The translations under genes were made by a program, and so were the position numbers. This document shows, one piece after another, positions 55,613-64,000 of a stretch of DNA of 64,000 bases; position 1 is the stretch's first letter, and the number at the start of each line of letters is the position of its first letter. The notes beneath the pieces are model-generated. The model was given only the letters and a program-made list of their open reading frames with translations, was not told where the DNA came from and ran no database searches. Location of the stretch: assembly GCA_019925795.1 (NCBI GenBank), contig CM034311.1:37923472-37987471 (forward strand), given 5' to 3'. The stretch is from Dendrobium chrysotoxum. Its lineage: Eukaryota; Streptophyta; Magnoliopsida; Asparagales; Orchidaceae.

Positions 55613-55867
55613 TAAATTTTGTCAAATTTGAATTAAGATAAATTATCTCTAAATCAAATGAGCTTGAATTGATAGTAAAATGAGGTATGAATATTCACTG
55701 AGCTATATGCATGAAATAAAATGAAGAAATGAATCTATACATTAGTGTAATTAAAAGAATACAAGATGGCCTGGATAAAAAAAAAAAAAAAAAACAAAGA
55801 GAAGGAAGAACAGTTCCCTTGAACAAGTGACAACATACTAATGAATATGACAAAGGAAAATCATCAA

Positions 55868-56065
55868 TCAGTGGATGAGATAAGTAACAAGAAGAGCAGC
55901 GATCATGAGGGCATATGCAAGTCCTTGTTCAATAGCTTTGCCATCGTTGCTCATCGGAGGTGCTGCTGCAGGTGCAGGCGCCAATGATTGGCCATGAGTG
56001 AGCTGCATCAGCCCTGACAGGAAGATGGAAAGAAAGAGAAGAGCCGAAATTCTGATGCAATTCAT
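55868..56065 (-). CDS. Arabinogalactan peptide 1 (AG-peptide)
   Basis: Single-exon coding region for 65 residues. It starts MNCIRISALLFLSIFLSGLM with a hydrophobic signal peptide ending near THG. A short Pro/Ala core follows (QSLAPAPAAAPP), where prolines are expected to be hydroxylated and glycosylated. The end AIEQGLAYALMIAALLVTYL plus IH is a GPI-anchor signal. This layout and the GLMQLTHGQS and GLAY...VTYLIH blocks are those of plant AG-peptides (AtAGP16/20/41 type), found at the plasma membrane and wall. Intact. Duplicate of the gene at 59484 with shared promoter blocks. The leader is CT-rich. Confidence 0.93.
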   Translation of the reverse strand: MNCIRISALLFLSIFLSGLMQLTHGQSLAPAPAAAPPMSNDGKAIEQGLAYALMIAALLVTYLIH

Positions 56066-56124
56066 CTTCTGATATCTTTGCTAATTTGCTAACAAACTAA
56101 TCACTATTTAAAGGCAAAAAATGT

Positions 56125-56200
56125 AAAGCTTTGAAGAGGAAGAGAGAAGAGGAAGAGGAAGAGGAAGAAGAAGAAGAGAAGAATGTGATGAGGGGAAGAT
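56125..56200 (-). repeat. CT-rich leader of AG-peptide 1
   Basis: On the transcript strand a (CTT/CCT)n tract precedes the coding region, consistent with a plant pyrimidine-rich 5' UTR. A shorter equivalent precedes AG-peptide 2 (59770-59845). Confidence 0.6.
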
Positions 56201-56214
56201 GTGCTTCACACTTC

Positions 56215-56450
56215 TTATTTGTAATGGGGGGTGATTAGTGGGAGGCCTTGTTTGCTTTATTTTGACTTGGTAAGAGAGCGAAGCTGTCTTCTTGAAACGT
56301 CTTGAATTCTTCCATCTTCCATTGGTGCTTGACACTTGACAGAGAGAAGGGCCTCTGAAGGTTCACAACTGTTTGTAAGAAAAAACAGGTAATCACTAGA
56401 TAACACTTTGAGCGTGGCTGGATTCCGTTCACCTAGCTAAAACCAGCTCA
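56215..56450 (-). promoter_or_regulatory. Conserved promoter blocks of AG-peptide 1
   Basis: Two blocks are shared with 59851-60068. Block one (56215-56246) has AATCACC and TTACAAATAAG, a possible weak TATA box. Block two (56301-56450) holds CACCAATGGAAGA, with a CCAAT core, CTGTCAA and a longer GAAGGTTCRCAACTGTTT stretch. Conservation outside the coding region suggests regulation, although recent shared ancestry could also explain it. Confidence 0.6.
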
Positions 56451-56535
56451 GAAGAAAAACATCATATGCTCTGCAGTGTTTCAAGACGAAAAACAAACAA
56501 AATTAATATATGAATACAGCTGCTTTATCCTCTTA

Positions 56536-56647
56536 GGCTTCTTTTTTTAGATAGTTTTTTTACTAATATTTTTTTATTGCTTCTAAAAAAATTTTAAACT
56601 AAAAATCTACTATAAAAAGCAATAAGAAAGTTATTTCAAAAGAAGTC
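56536..56647. mobile_element. Tourist-like MITE 7
   Basis: GGCTTC...AAGAAGTC between TTA at 56533-56535 and 56648-56650. First of three in a row. Confidence 0.65.
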
Positions 56648-56650
56648 TTA

Positions 56651-56742
56651 GGCTTCGTTTGGGGCAGCTTTTTTGCCAAATTAAAATTTTTATACTAGAA
56701 AGTTGTTTTAAGAAGCACTAAGAAAGCTGCCCAAATGAGGCA
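56651..56742. mobile_element. Tourist-like MITE 8, internally deleted
   Basis: GGCTTCGTTTGGGGCAGC...GCTGCCCAAATGAGGC, only 92 bp, between TTA at 56648-56650 and 56743-56745, both shared with its neighbours. Confidence 0.72.
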
Positions 56743-56745
56743 TTA

Positions 56746-56875
56746 GGCTTCGATTTGAATTGCTTTCTTATTTCTTTTTAAAGTAGCTTTTTAACATAAA
56801 AATTGCTTGAATTAGAAATTTTTATATTAGAAAACTGTTTTAGAAAGTAGTAAGAAAGCTATCTTAAACGAAACC
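56746..56875. mobile_element. Tourist-like MITE 9
   Basis: GGCTTCGATTTGAAT...CTTAAACGAAACC, 130 bp, preceded by the TTA shared with MITE 8. Confidence 0.65.
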
Positions 56876-56964
56876 TGTAAGGTTTCTAGGAGTGATGGAG
56901 TGATGGCACGAAGATGATGGATTTGACAAATTTATACATTTACTCAAATCTCTATTCCTACATA

Positions 56965-57100
56965 GTTCACCTTGGTTTGTTGGCTAAGAGCTTTGACTAT
57001 CAACCAAGATGTCATATGTTCAAATCTTACGTATGTGATGTGTGTACGAGTTTGTTTTAATTGGCCTAAATGTACCTCCCCAAAAAATACTCATTCCTAA
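56965..57100 (+). other. Possible tRNA-derived SINE
   Basis: GTTGGCTAAGAGC followed about 35 bases later by TGTTCAAATCTTA resembles the A and B boxes of a tRNA-derived promoter. The remaining sequence is not tRNA-like and no second copy or target duplication was found. Weak. Confidence 0.3.
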
Positions 57101-57714
57101 CTTAACTAAAGATTAACATTTTAGATTGATTTTCTCTGTATGCCTTTGTTATTACTTGAATTGTTTTCCTTTTATGCCAACTCTTGATTCCTGATAAATA
57201 AACCTATTGAATTTGAAGAAAGCAAAACTGAAGTATCTAAAATTATACCAGTAGGCATTGCACCAGGAAATTCATTTGATTTGATGCACATTTGAGATCT
57301 CACAGCACCCAAAATATTTGGCCATTGATTTCACATTTGATTCTAAGATCATTAATACTCTATTTTCTGCAAACATACATTTGAGATGATAAAATTCGAT
57401 GAGATGAGTCAAACTGTATAGAAAATGACTTGATCGAAGTCAAATAGGCCCAAATCAAGCTCTATAAGATTAAAAATTTCTCCAAGTCATTTGACAAGTC
57501 AAATTTCCTCCAAAATTTACATGTTTATAATTAAAATAAATGCATAGAAATGTCCAAACAAATATCAAATAGTTTAGGAGATTGATTCAAACCATCCAAA
57601 CAAGATTCTGATTTTTTGTTAGAAATGTCCATAATGCTTCCTCAAGGTATAAATGAAATTTAATTTTTTGTGAAGAGATTTTTTGGACTTAAGAGAATTT
57701 TATAACTCTGCTCA

Positions 57715-58625
57715 TCTCAATCTAAAGCCGACACCCACAGTTGCCATTGTTAAAAGTCGTTCATCAACCTATGTTGACGGGCGCCATTGCCACCACTAGG
57801 CACCAAAAATTGATCAATACCTATGTATATGATTACTAGTGTTAGATGACAAACCTCAATCAAAACCAACACCCATTGTCACCACTATCAAACACCAAAC
57901 ATTCACAAATATTTGATGTTTGCCAGCCGCCAACATTCGATGTTATCTTCCTGATCATCAATCTTCCCACTTATAAAGATAATGATCTAGTCAACAACCT
58001 GGTGTCACCATACCTGTGAAGTTTATCGTCAATCATCATCACAGCGTTAGATGTTCATCATCATGATCACCCAGTCTGACCTCATATAAGGAGAATGATT
58101 AAGCCAATTGTAGACTATCATTTGACTTTCGATTTTCATAGTCTATCATCATTCTACATCTAATAATGTCAAACATCTCACATATGTCAGACATCAATGT
58201 TAGATGATAATATTTATAGTCATTCAATCTCCCCTCCTATAACAAGAACAACCAAGCTGACTGTTGATCATATCTTGACTTCTTAAGTTCACAGTTAACC
58301 AACGTTTGAATGTGTGACTCCTACCAACAACCAATATATGCAAGCCACCGATGTTTGACACATATCTTTTCAATCATCTGATCTCCTCTCTTATATATAA
58401 AATGACTGAATCAACTTCTTAAGAAGTCGAGATTAATAGTTGTCATCATTTGAAACATCGGATGGTCAACTACTTCTTGACTTCTGACATTAATAGTTGT
58501 CATCATTTGATGCATATCACGACCAATGTTTGACTTCCATCAATCATTGACATATGATGCTTGACATATGTCTTCCTGTCACTCGATATCCCCTCATATA
58601 AAGAGAGAGATAAAGCTGACTACCA
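57715..58625. repeat. Degenerate repeat array, block 1
   Basis: A module like TCTCCCCTCATATAAGGAGA followed by ATGATCAAGCTGA recurs near 57945, 58075, 58227, 58380 and 58587, spaced 130-205 bp, with GATGTTTGACATATGTC-type words between. Units are strongly diverged. No coding content. Confidence 0.65.
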
Positions 58626-59483
58626 AATATTGACCAAAGACTAATGCTCAATATTTAATTTAATAATTTCATTTTGTGTGTTTAGTTCCAATGTAATTCA
58701 CAGCTAATTATATTTACCTTGCAAATGAGAAAAAAGCAATTTTTTTAAAGATTCTGAGCAAATTTAATCCCAAATTTAGTCTCACATTAAAATATGCAAG
58801 TCTCAAACTCATGTCCTTCCCTATGGGAGCCAAAGCTCCCAACCACCCACCCAATTGGGATGAGATTGGCTGAGAATTGTGAAATGTTTTATTTATTTAC
58901 CCAACCTAATAAAAATGAAAATAAAATTTAGGAATCTTTACATACATACCACTTTATTTCATGCTATTTACATATCTAACACCTACAATTTTAATATTAC
59001 ATGCCTATCATCCATAGAATAAAAATGGGTGCATGGAATGAAATATTAAAGTTTGTAGAGTGGTATGAGTGGTGATAATGAAATATAGGAGTGGTATATT
59101 TGATATTAAAATTTTAAATAAGTAATAGAAATGTAATATTAAAGTTTTGGATGTTAGATATGTAAATAGCATGAAAGAAAATGATAAGTATTTAAATTTC
59201 CCTAAAATGTATCATTCGACTCATATATTACTTCCACATATGAAGCAAAAACTTAATAATTTCCCATCAATCTAAAAGAAAATTTCACAAAATTTCTCCT
59301 CAATCAAACAATTGGGTGAAAACACATTGCAATTCAATTCTTGAATTAATTGGAATGTTCATTTATATGAGTAAAAGAATACAAGATGGCCTCTACATCA
59401 GAAGAAGAGAAAGAAGAAAAACATTTTCCTTGAATAATTGACAGCATACTACCGAGTAAGACATAAATGGAAATCATCATCAA
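58626..59483. other. Intergenic sequence downstream of AG-peptide 2
   Basis: AT-rich, with no recognisable gene or repeat. Confidence 0.5.
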
Positions 59484-59690
59484 TCAGTGGATGAGATAAG
59501 TAACAAGAAGGGCAACAATCATGAGCACATATGCAAGTCCTTGTTCAATTGCTTTGCTATCGTTGCTCATCGGAGGTGCTGCGGCAGGCGCAGGCGCAGG
59601 CGCCGCCGTGGACTGGCCATGAGTGAGCTGCATCAGTCCTGACAGAAAGATGGAAAGAAAGAGAAGAATCGAAATTCTGATGCAATTCAT
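59484..59690 (-). CDS. Arabinogalactan peptide 2 (AG-peptide)
   Basis: 68 residues, same design as AG-peptide 1: signal peptide MNCIRISILLFLSIFLSGLM ending near THG, core QSTAAPAPAPAAAPP (three residues longer), then a C-terminal hydrophobic tail AYVLMIVALLVTYLIH for a GPI anchor. Intact and on the same strand, 3.6 kb from its sister. Expected at the plasma membrane and cell wall as a glycosylated short peptide. The GC-rich (GGCGCA)n tract at 59586-59605 encodes the longer Ala/Pro core, so copy-number change of that tract probably made the length difference. Confidence 0.93.
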   Translation of the reverse strand: MNCIRISILLFLSIFLSGLMQLTHGQSTAAPAPAPAAAPPMSNDSKAIEQGLAYVLMIVALLVTYLIH

Positions 59691-59850
59691 CTTCTGATTT
59701 GTTTACTAATTTGCTCACAAACTGATCACTATCTGACGGCACAAAAAGTAAGCTTTCGAGAGGAAAAGTAGAAGAAGAAGATACGATGTGACGAGAAGAA
59801 GTAGAAGAAGAAGAGATGATGTGATGAGAAGAAGAAAGGCTCTGCATTTC

Positions 59851-60068
59851 TTATTTTTAATGGGGGTGATTGGTAGGAGGTCTCCATTTGGTGTATTTTA
59901 GCTTCTTAAAACAGTGACATTGTCATTTAGAAAACGTGTTGAATTCTTCCATTGGTGGTTGACAGAGAGAAGGGCCTTTGAAGGTTCGCAACTGTTTCAA
60001 AGAAAAAACAAGTAATCATTAGATAATACTTCGCGTGTAGTTGGATGCAGTTCACACAGCTAAAATAC
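59851..60068 (-). promoter_or_regulatory. Conserved promoter blocks of AG-peptide 2
   Basis: Counterparts of the blocks at 56215-56450: ACCAATCACC and TTAAAAATAAG nearest the gene, then AACCACCAATGGAAGAATTC and the GAAGGTTCGCAACTGTTT stretch. Confidence 0.6.
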
Positions 60069-60299
60069 AGTTCATAAGAAAAAAAAAAAGCATATACTTT
60101 GAAGTGATTAATATTTGGATACAGCTGCTATAACCTTTATAAGGTTTATATGCGTGGTGAAATCCCCATTCCAAACTTGTCTAATAATGAGAACATTTTA
60201 GATCGATTCTTTTTATAACTTATTTAGTGGAAAAATTGTTATCATATTACTTTAAGTATGTGCAGTTAAAAGAGAGCAAAATTTCTAGTCACTAGATTG

Positions 60300-61237
60300 A
60301 CGCTCAAAATTGTCATCGCCAAATGTCGTTTGTTGAATAACGCTGATGTTCGCTTCATGATCACCAGACATAAAGCATTGACTAATATCGACCATTTTCA
60401 AAACTAAACATCGGATGTCGACCAACATTCTCACTATCTTCGCTATTAGATTGAGCTATTGATAAACGTTGATGACTATTATCGCCACCACTAAATGTCA
60501 TTAGTTGATCAATGTCACTGCTATACATCAATCATTAACCATGTCAATACCCATCACTAATAACACCAGAAACTGATCTTTGACCAACGCTTGACACACC
60601 GCCAACCACCAAAATCCATCTTCTCGTCCACTCAGTCTTCCTTTATATAAGAAGCATAAACAACTCAATAACATGTTGTTGCCCAATCTTTGAAGTTCAT
60701 AATTGCACGTCTTTTAATATGTACAATTAACCAACATATGTAATCCATCAATGTTTGATGTTTGTCTTTCTGGTCATCCGGTCTACCCACCTACCAAGGA
60801 GAACAATCAAGCCTATTATCAGTTAATATCCAACAATAATAATCAGTTTTCATTTGATGTTTACCAATATTTGACGTCCAATGTATGTCAGACACAAGTT
60901 TGATGCACGTCTTCTTAGTCACCCAATCTCCCCTCATATAATGAGAATGATCAAGCTGATCACTAATTTTCTCCCAACTTCAAACATTCATAGTCGATCC
61001 TCATCTGGCATACACTAGTTATTGAAGTCTAGTGTCCGTTTTCTCAATCACTCGATCTCCCCTCATATAAGGATAACTACTAAGGATATTGTTCACCATC
61101 GTCAAACTTTCAACATTCATAGTAGATTGTCATCCAATTCCTACCAACGATTAATATTTGATTTTTGTCAATCTTCGACATCCTATGTCAGATACCTGTC
61201 TTTTTCATTTGATTGATCTCCCCTCCTATAAACAAAG
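60300..61237. repeat. Degenerate repeat array, block 2
   Basis: The same module as at 57715-58625 recurs near 60640, 60782, 60925, 61050 and 61215 (for example CAATCTCCCCTCATATAATG). The array stops exactly where the Gypsy LTR starts, so the LTR landed in or beside a unit. Confidence 0.65.
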
Positions 61238-61746
61238 TGATAAGCCGGTTTTACCTGAATCGGCCCAGCCGGCCCAAGGGCCGGTTCAGGTCTATAGGAG
61301 GGGGGATTCATCCGCCTCCTTCCTTGCTTGTCCGCCCAAAGGGGTGGGTCCCACCCACTAAAACCAAATTCAAACCAAGGAGGAGGGGGAGGCTAAGGCA
61401 TTGGGAGGGAAATCTAATTAGGAAACTTCTTGTATGAAAGGGGATGAGGGGATTAGGGAGAAATGTTTTTTGTTTGATTGAAATTAGGGTTTCCTTGGAG
61501 GTTTGGGCTCTAGACGATTTTGTCTAGAGATTTGGGAGAGACGATCCTCCTCTCGAATTGAGGATCTCTTGTATCTTGCTTTTGCATTTGCTTTGCTTTA
61601 TTTCAAAGTTGCAATCTATCGTTCCTAGTTTGATTTGCTCCAAATTATTGTGTTTTTCCCGCTGTTTTTATCAATTTTACTTAGGGTTGCTTGCGAACTC
61701 AAGTAGATCCGGTAGGATTACTTGCGAACTCAAGTATTTCCTATCA
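61238..61746 (+). repeat. 5' LTR of Gypsy element
   Basis: 509 bp, TGATAAGCCGG...TCCTATCA, mirrored TGAT/ATCA ends. Followed within four bases by TGGTATCAGAGC. The upstream flank is CAAAG; the partner flank lies outside the window. Confidence 0.88.
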
Positions 61747-61890
61747 AATTGGTATCAGAGCAAGTCTTGGGACCGGTGGAGGGCTGATTTTGGAAAATTC
61801 ATGCAGCAGATTTTTGGCCGGAAAGAGGGGAAGTTGCTGTTTTTTGACTTCAAAAATCAGATTTCGTGAATCTGCAAACTCCAGATTGCG

Positions 61891-63324
61891 ATGGCGGCCA
61901 AAAAAGTGGATGCTTTGGAAGAAAGGATCGAAGGGGAGATGAATCAAATCAAGGAAACCGTGGAGGAAAGGATATCTTCCATGGAAGGACAAGTGGCCGA
62001 TCTACGGGATATGATGAAGAAGATGTTGGAATTCCAAACCCAAACGGCTGCATTTGAGGCAAAGGGCCCCGAAGCGAAAAACACTAAATCTGAAATCCGT
62101 AAGGAGGAAGAAGAGGTGGAAATCGTGGAAGGGGGAATAGGAAGACCCCATCTGGAGCCTTTCCAGAGGGAGGAGAGAGGAGGGAGATACGGAGAGAGAC
62201 AATGGTATAGAGGGGTGGAGCCAAGAGGTGCGGAGTGGGAGCACCGGGAAGGATACTATGGCCGTCGAGGTGCTGATTTTGAAGACAGAAGGAGGGATTT
62301 CGAAGGGGGTTTGGGACATTGTAGAGCAAGGGAGGATCGGGAGACATGGGGGGGCTCGAGCACATGGGAGAGGGGAAATTATGGAGGCTTACGGGGACAT
62401 GGTGGGGATCAGAAGGTGAGGAAGCTAAAGATGCCCATATTCGAAGGAGAGGATGCTTATGGGTGGATTTACAAGGTGGAGCGATACTTCGCCGTTAATG
62501 GGCTGACAGAGGAGGAAAAGCTGACAGCAGCGGGCTTGTGCTTGGAAGGAAAAGCCCTTTCCTGGTATCAGTGGAGAGACCAAAGGAGGGCTATCAGGAC
62601 CTGGAGAGAATTCAAGGATTGCATCATAGAACGTTTCCAAACCGATCGGGGAGGGGATTTCTATGAGCAGTTCTTTGCTCTGACACAGGAGGAATCTGTA
62701 GCTGACTACCGGGAGCGATTTGAGCACTTAGCCAGCAGGGTGGAGCGATACTCGGATACAGTACTGGAGGGAAATTTCATGAAGGGGTTGAAGGCGGAGA
62801 TCCGAGCAGCAGTGAAGGTGCTGATGCCCCGCGACTTGGGGGAGGCTATGAAGTTAGCCCAGCTGGTGGAGAATCAGAGAAATCTGGAGAGGGGGGCTAG
62901 GAGTAGCAGCACCGGAGGAACTTACCGGATGACGACCACCCATCTAGCACCGAAATTCCCTGCAACAGGGGGGAATCGAGAAACCACCAAGGAGAGGACA
63001 GGAGGAGGTGGAAGCGGGGGAAATTTTAAGCGGTTGACAGAGAAGGAGATGCAGGAGAAGAGAGCTAAGGGGTTGTGCTTTAGGTGCGATGAAAAATATA
63101 CGCCAAGGCATCGATGCAAGGACCGAACTCTTCAGGTTCTCACCGTCTGTGATGATGAGGAAACTGAGGAGGGAGGGGAGGAGGAGACAGAGGAGGAGAT
63201 GGAGGAGAAAATGCACCTGGATCTGGCTGAGGTATCCTTGAACTCGGTAGTAGGATTTACGACGAATCATACTATGAAGGTGAAAAGGGGAGATCGAGAA
63301 CAGAGAGGTAGTGGTGCTGATTGA
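61891..63324 (+). CDS. Gypsy Gag protein, open reading frame
   Basis: 477 residues starting MAAKKVDALEERIEGEMNQI. An N-terminal coiled-coil-like stretch (about 5-50) and a charged Arg/Gly/Glu-rich linker come first. The capsid-like retrotransposon gag region runs from about 180 (KMPIFEGEDAYGWIYKVERY, FKDCIIERFQTDRGGDFYEQ). A zinc knuckle CFRCDEKYTPRHRC (Cys396, Cys399, His407, Cys409) follows, with the CX2CX7HXC spacing common in plant Gypsy elements. An acidic tail (EETEEGGEEETEEEMEEK) ends it. It packages element RNA in virus-like particles. The frame is complete although pol is broken. The start is the first ATG after the leader that keeps the coiled coil, shared with the remnant at 6843. 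Confidence 0.88.
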   Translation: MAAKKVDALEERIEGEMNQIKETVEERISSMEGQVADLRDMMKKMLEFQTQTAAFEAKGPEAKNTKSEIRKEEEEVEIVEGGIGRPHLEPFQREERGGRYGERQWYRGVEPRGAEWEHREGYYGRRGADFEDRRRDFEGGLGHCRAREDRETWGGSSTWERGNYGGLRGHGGDQKVRKLKMPIFEGEDAYGWIYKVERYFAVNGLTEEEKLTAAGLCLEGKALSWYQWRDQRRAIRTWREFKDCIIERFQTDRGGDFYEQFFALTQEESVADYRERFEHLASRVERYSDTVLEGNFMKGLKAEIRAAVKVLMPRDLGEAMKLAQLVENQRNLERGARSSSTGGTYRMTTTHLAPKFPATGGNRETTKERTGGGGSGGNFKRLTEKEMQEKRAKGLCFRCDEKYTPRHRCKDRTLQVLTVCDDEETEEGGEEETEEEMEEKMHLDLAEVSLNSVVGFTTNHTMKVKRGDREQRGSGAD

Positions 63325-64000
63325 TAGTGGGGCTACCCACAATTTCATCTCCTCTCAGGTCGTCGATCAGATGGGAATGAGATTGGTGGATACGGGTTGC
63401 TACGGAGTGATGATGGGTACGGGGAAGGTGGAGAAGGGCCAGGGAATTTGTAGAGGAGTGCTACTGACTATCTAGGGGATTCAGGTGAAGGAAGATTTTC
63501 TTCCACTGGAGCTGGAAAGTACAGATGTCATCTTGGGGATGAAATGGCTGCAGACTTTGGGAGACACCAAGGTGAACTGGAGAGCACTCACGATGGAGTT
63601 AGTGATAGATGGAAGGAAGGTGGTGATTAAGGGAGATGCAAGGCTATCTAAAGCCATGGTTTCCCTCAAAACTATGGTGAAGGATATACAGTTGGCAGGA
63701 GGAGGATACTTGGTGGAGCTGCACAGTTAGGAGGGAGCAGGATTAGAGGAAGGGGGAGACATACCCCTCTCCATTCAGCCGTTGATTCAGCAGTTCCAAG
63801 AGGTTTTTCAGCCACCCCAGGGATTGCCACCGCAGAGGGAGCAGGAGCACGCCATTGTGATAAGGGAGGGAGTTTCACCCATCAGTGTACGTCCGTATCG
63901 CTACCCTCAGTTCCAGAAAGATGAAATTGAAAGGTTGATTAGAGAAATGTTGGAGGCAGAAATCATCAGACCCAGCATCAGTCCTTTCTCTCGTCCCATT
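63314..64000 (+). pseudogene. Gypsy pol start (protease, RT), broken
   Basis: Overlaps the end of gag in the +1 frame. Protease begins VVVLIDSGATHNFISSQVV, the aspartic protease motif. A TAG replaces a likely Gln codon in LLTI*GIQVKEDF (about 63474). A second TAG follows LVELHS (63728). After about 63840 EHAIVIREGVSPISVRPYRY and EIERLIREMLEAEIIRPSIS mark the N-terminal part of reverse transcriptase. The window ends here. Confidence 0.85.

Larger units (their letters stand above)
61238..64000 (+). mobile_element. Gypsy LTR retrotransposon, cut by window edge
   Basis: 5' LTR, primer-binding site (61750-61761), open gag (61891-63324), protease in another frame (from about 63314), then the start of reverse transcriptase reaching the edge. 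Gag-to-pol order and the protease motif are those of Ty3/Gypsy. Stops at about 63474 and 63728 interrupt pol. The same family left remnants at 4939-7050 and probably 33599-34211. Confidence 0.92.

Noticed and set aside
1..64000. Search for CRISPR, phage, bacterial operon, endogenous virus or toxin features
   Set aside because: None seen. Retroelement proteins present are plain Copia, Gypsy and RTE types; no movement or coat protein signature was noticed.

Overview
This window is nuclear DNA from a flowering plant; I cannot name the species. The evidence is split genes with GT-AG introns, plant-type proteins (acetamidase/formamidase family, arabinogalactan peptides, an NPH3-domain relic), and plant Copia, Gypsy, RTE, hAT and Tourist-like transposable elements. 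I see no bacterial operon, CRISPR array, defence island or other clearly new system. The window is a tandem gene array with heavy and readable transposon activity.

The backbone is a minus-strand array of formamidase-like genes. Gene A (exons between 54365 and 37762) and gene B (exons between 36321 and 14101) can each be assembled from six exons of identical length (219, 238, 191, 236, 352 and 132 bp). Each gives an uninterrupted 455-residue protein. Left of gene B lies a second copy of the same region. It holds a dead exon 4 of an A-like gene (2889-3124, in-frame TAG) and an intact exon 1 of a B-like gene, called C here (1568-1786). The left copy matches 35403-36555 and 39982-45278 but lacks everything between, so an A-like gene lost its last two exons. 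Because the left copy lacks several insertions present on the right, it records the empty sites of a solo LTR (40337-41095) and a miniature LTR element (43472-44984).

Gene B has two very long introns. Intron 5 carries a whole but decayed Copia element (14898-19445). Intron 3 carries an RTE retrotransposon (28557-32360, 20-bp target duplication) with an hAT-like element nested in its 5' part, an LTR with an internal minisatellite (26657-27889), and a solo LTR (33599-34211). Intron 4 holds another hAT-like element built around a GTACCGAGC repeat (20857-21707). Gene B also uses a GC instead of GT donor at intron 1. Intron 3 of gene A holds the miniature LTR element and a large non-coding repeat (about 45674-51908) whose sister copy is at 7051-10931.

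The right side (55-61 kb) carries two minus-strand genes for short arabinogalactan peptides, with duplicated promoter blocks, separated by Tourist-like MITE clusters and a degenerate repeat array. The window ends in a Gypsy element (61238 to the edge) with an open gag and broken pol. Related Gypsy pieces lie at 1-296, 4939-7050 and 33599-34211. An NPH3-domain pseudo-exon sits at 13001-13513.

The likely live protein genes are therefore few: formamidase A and B, perhaps C beyond the left edge, and the two AG-peptides. All read on the minus strand.
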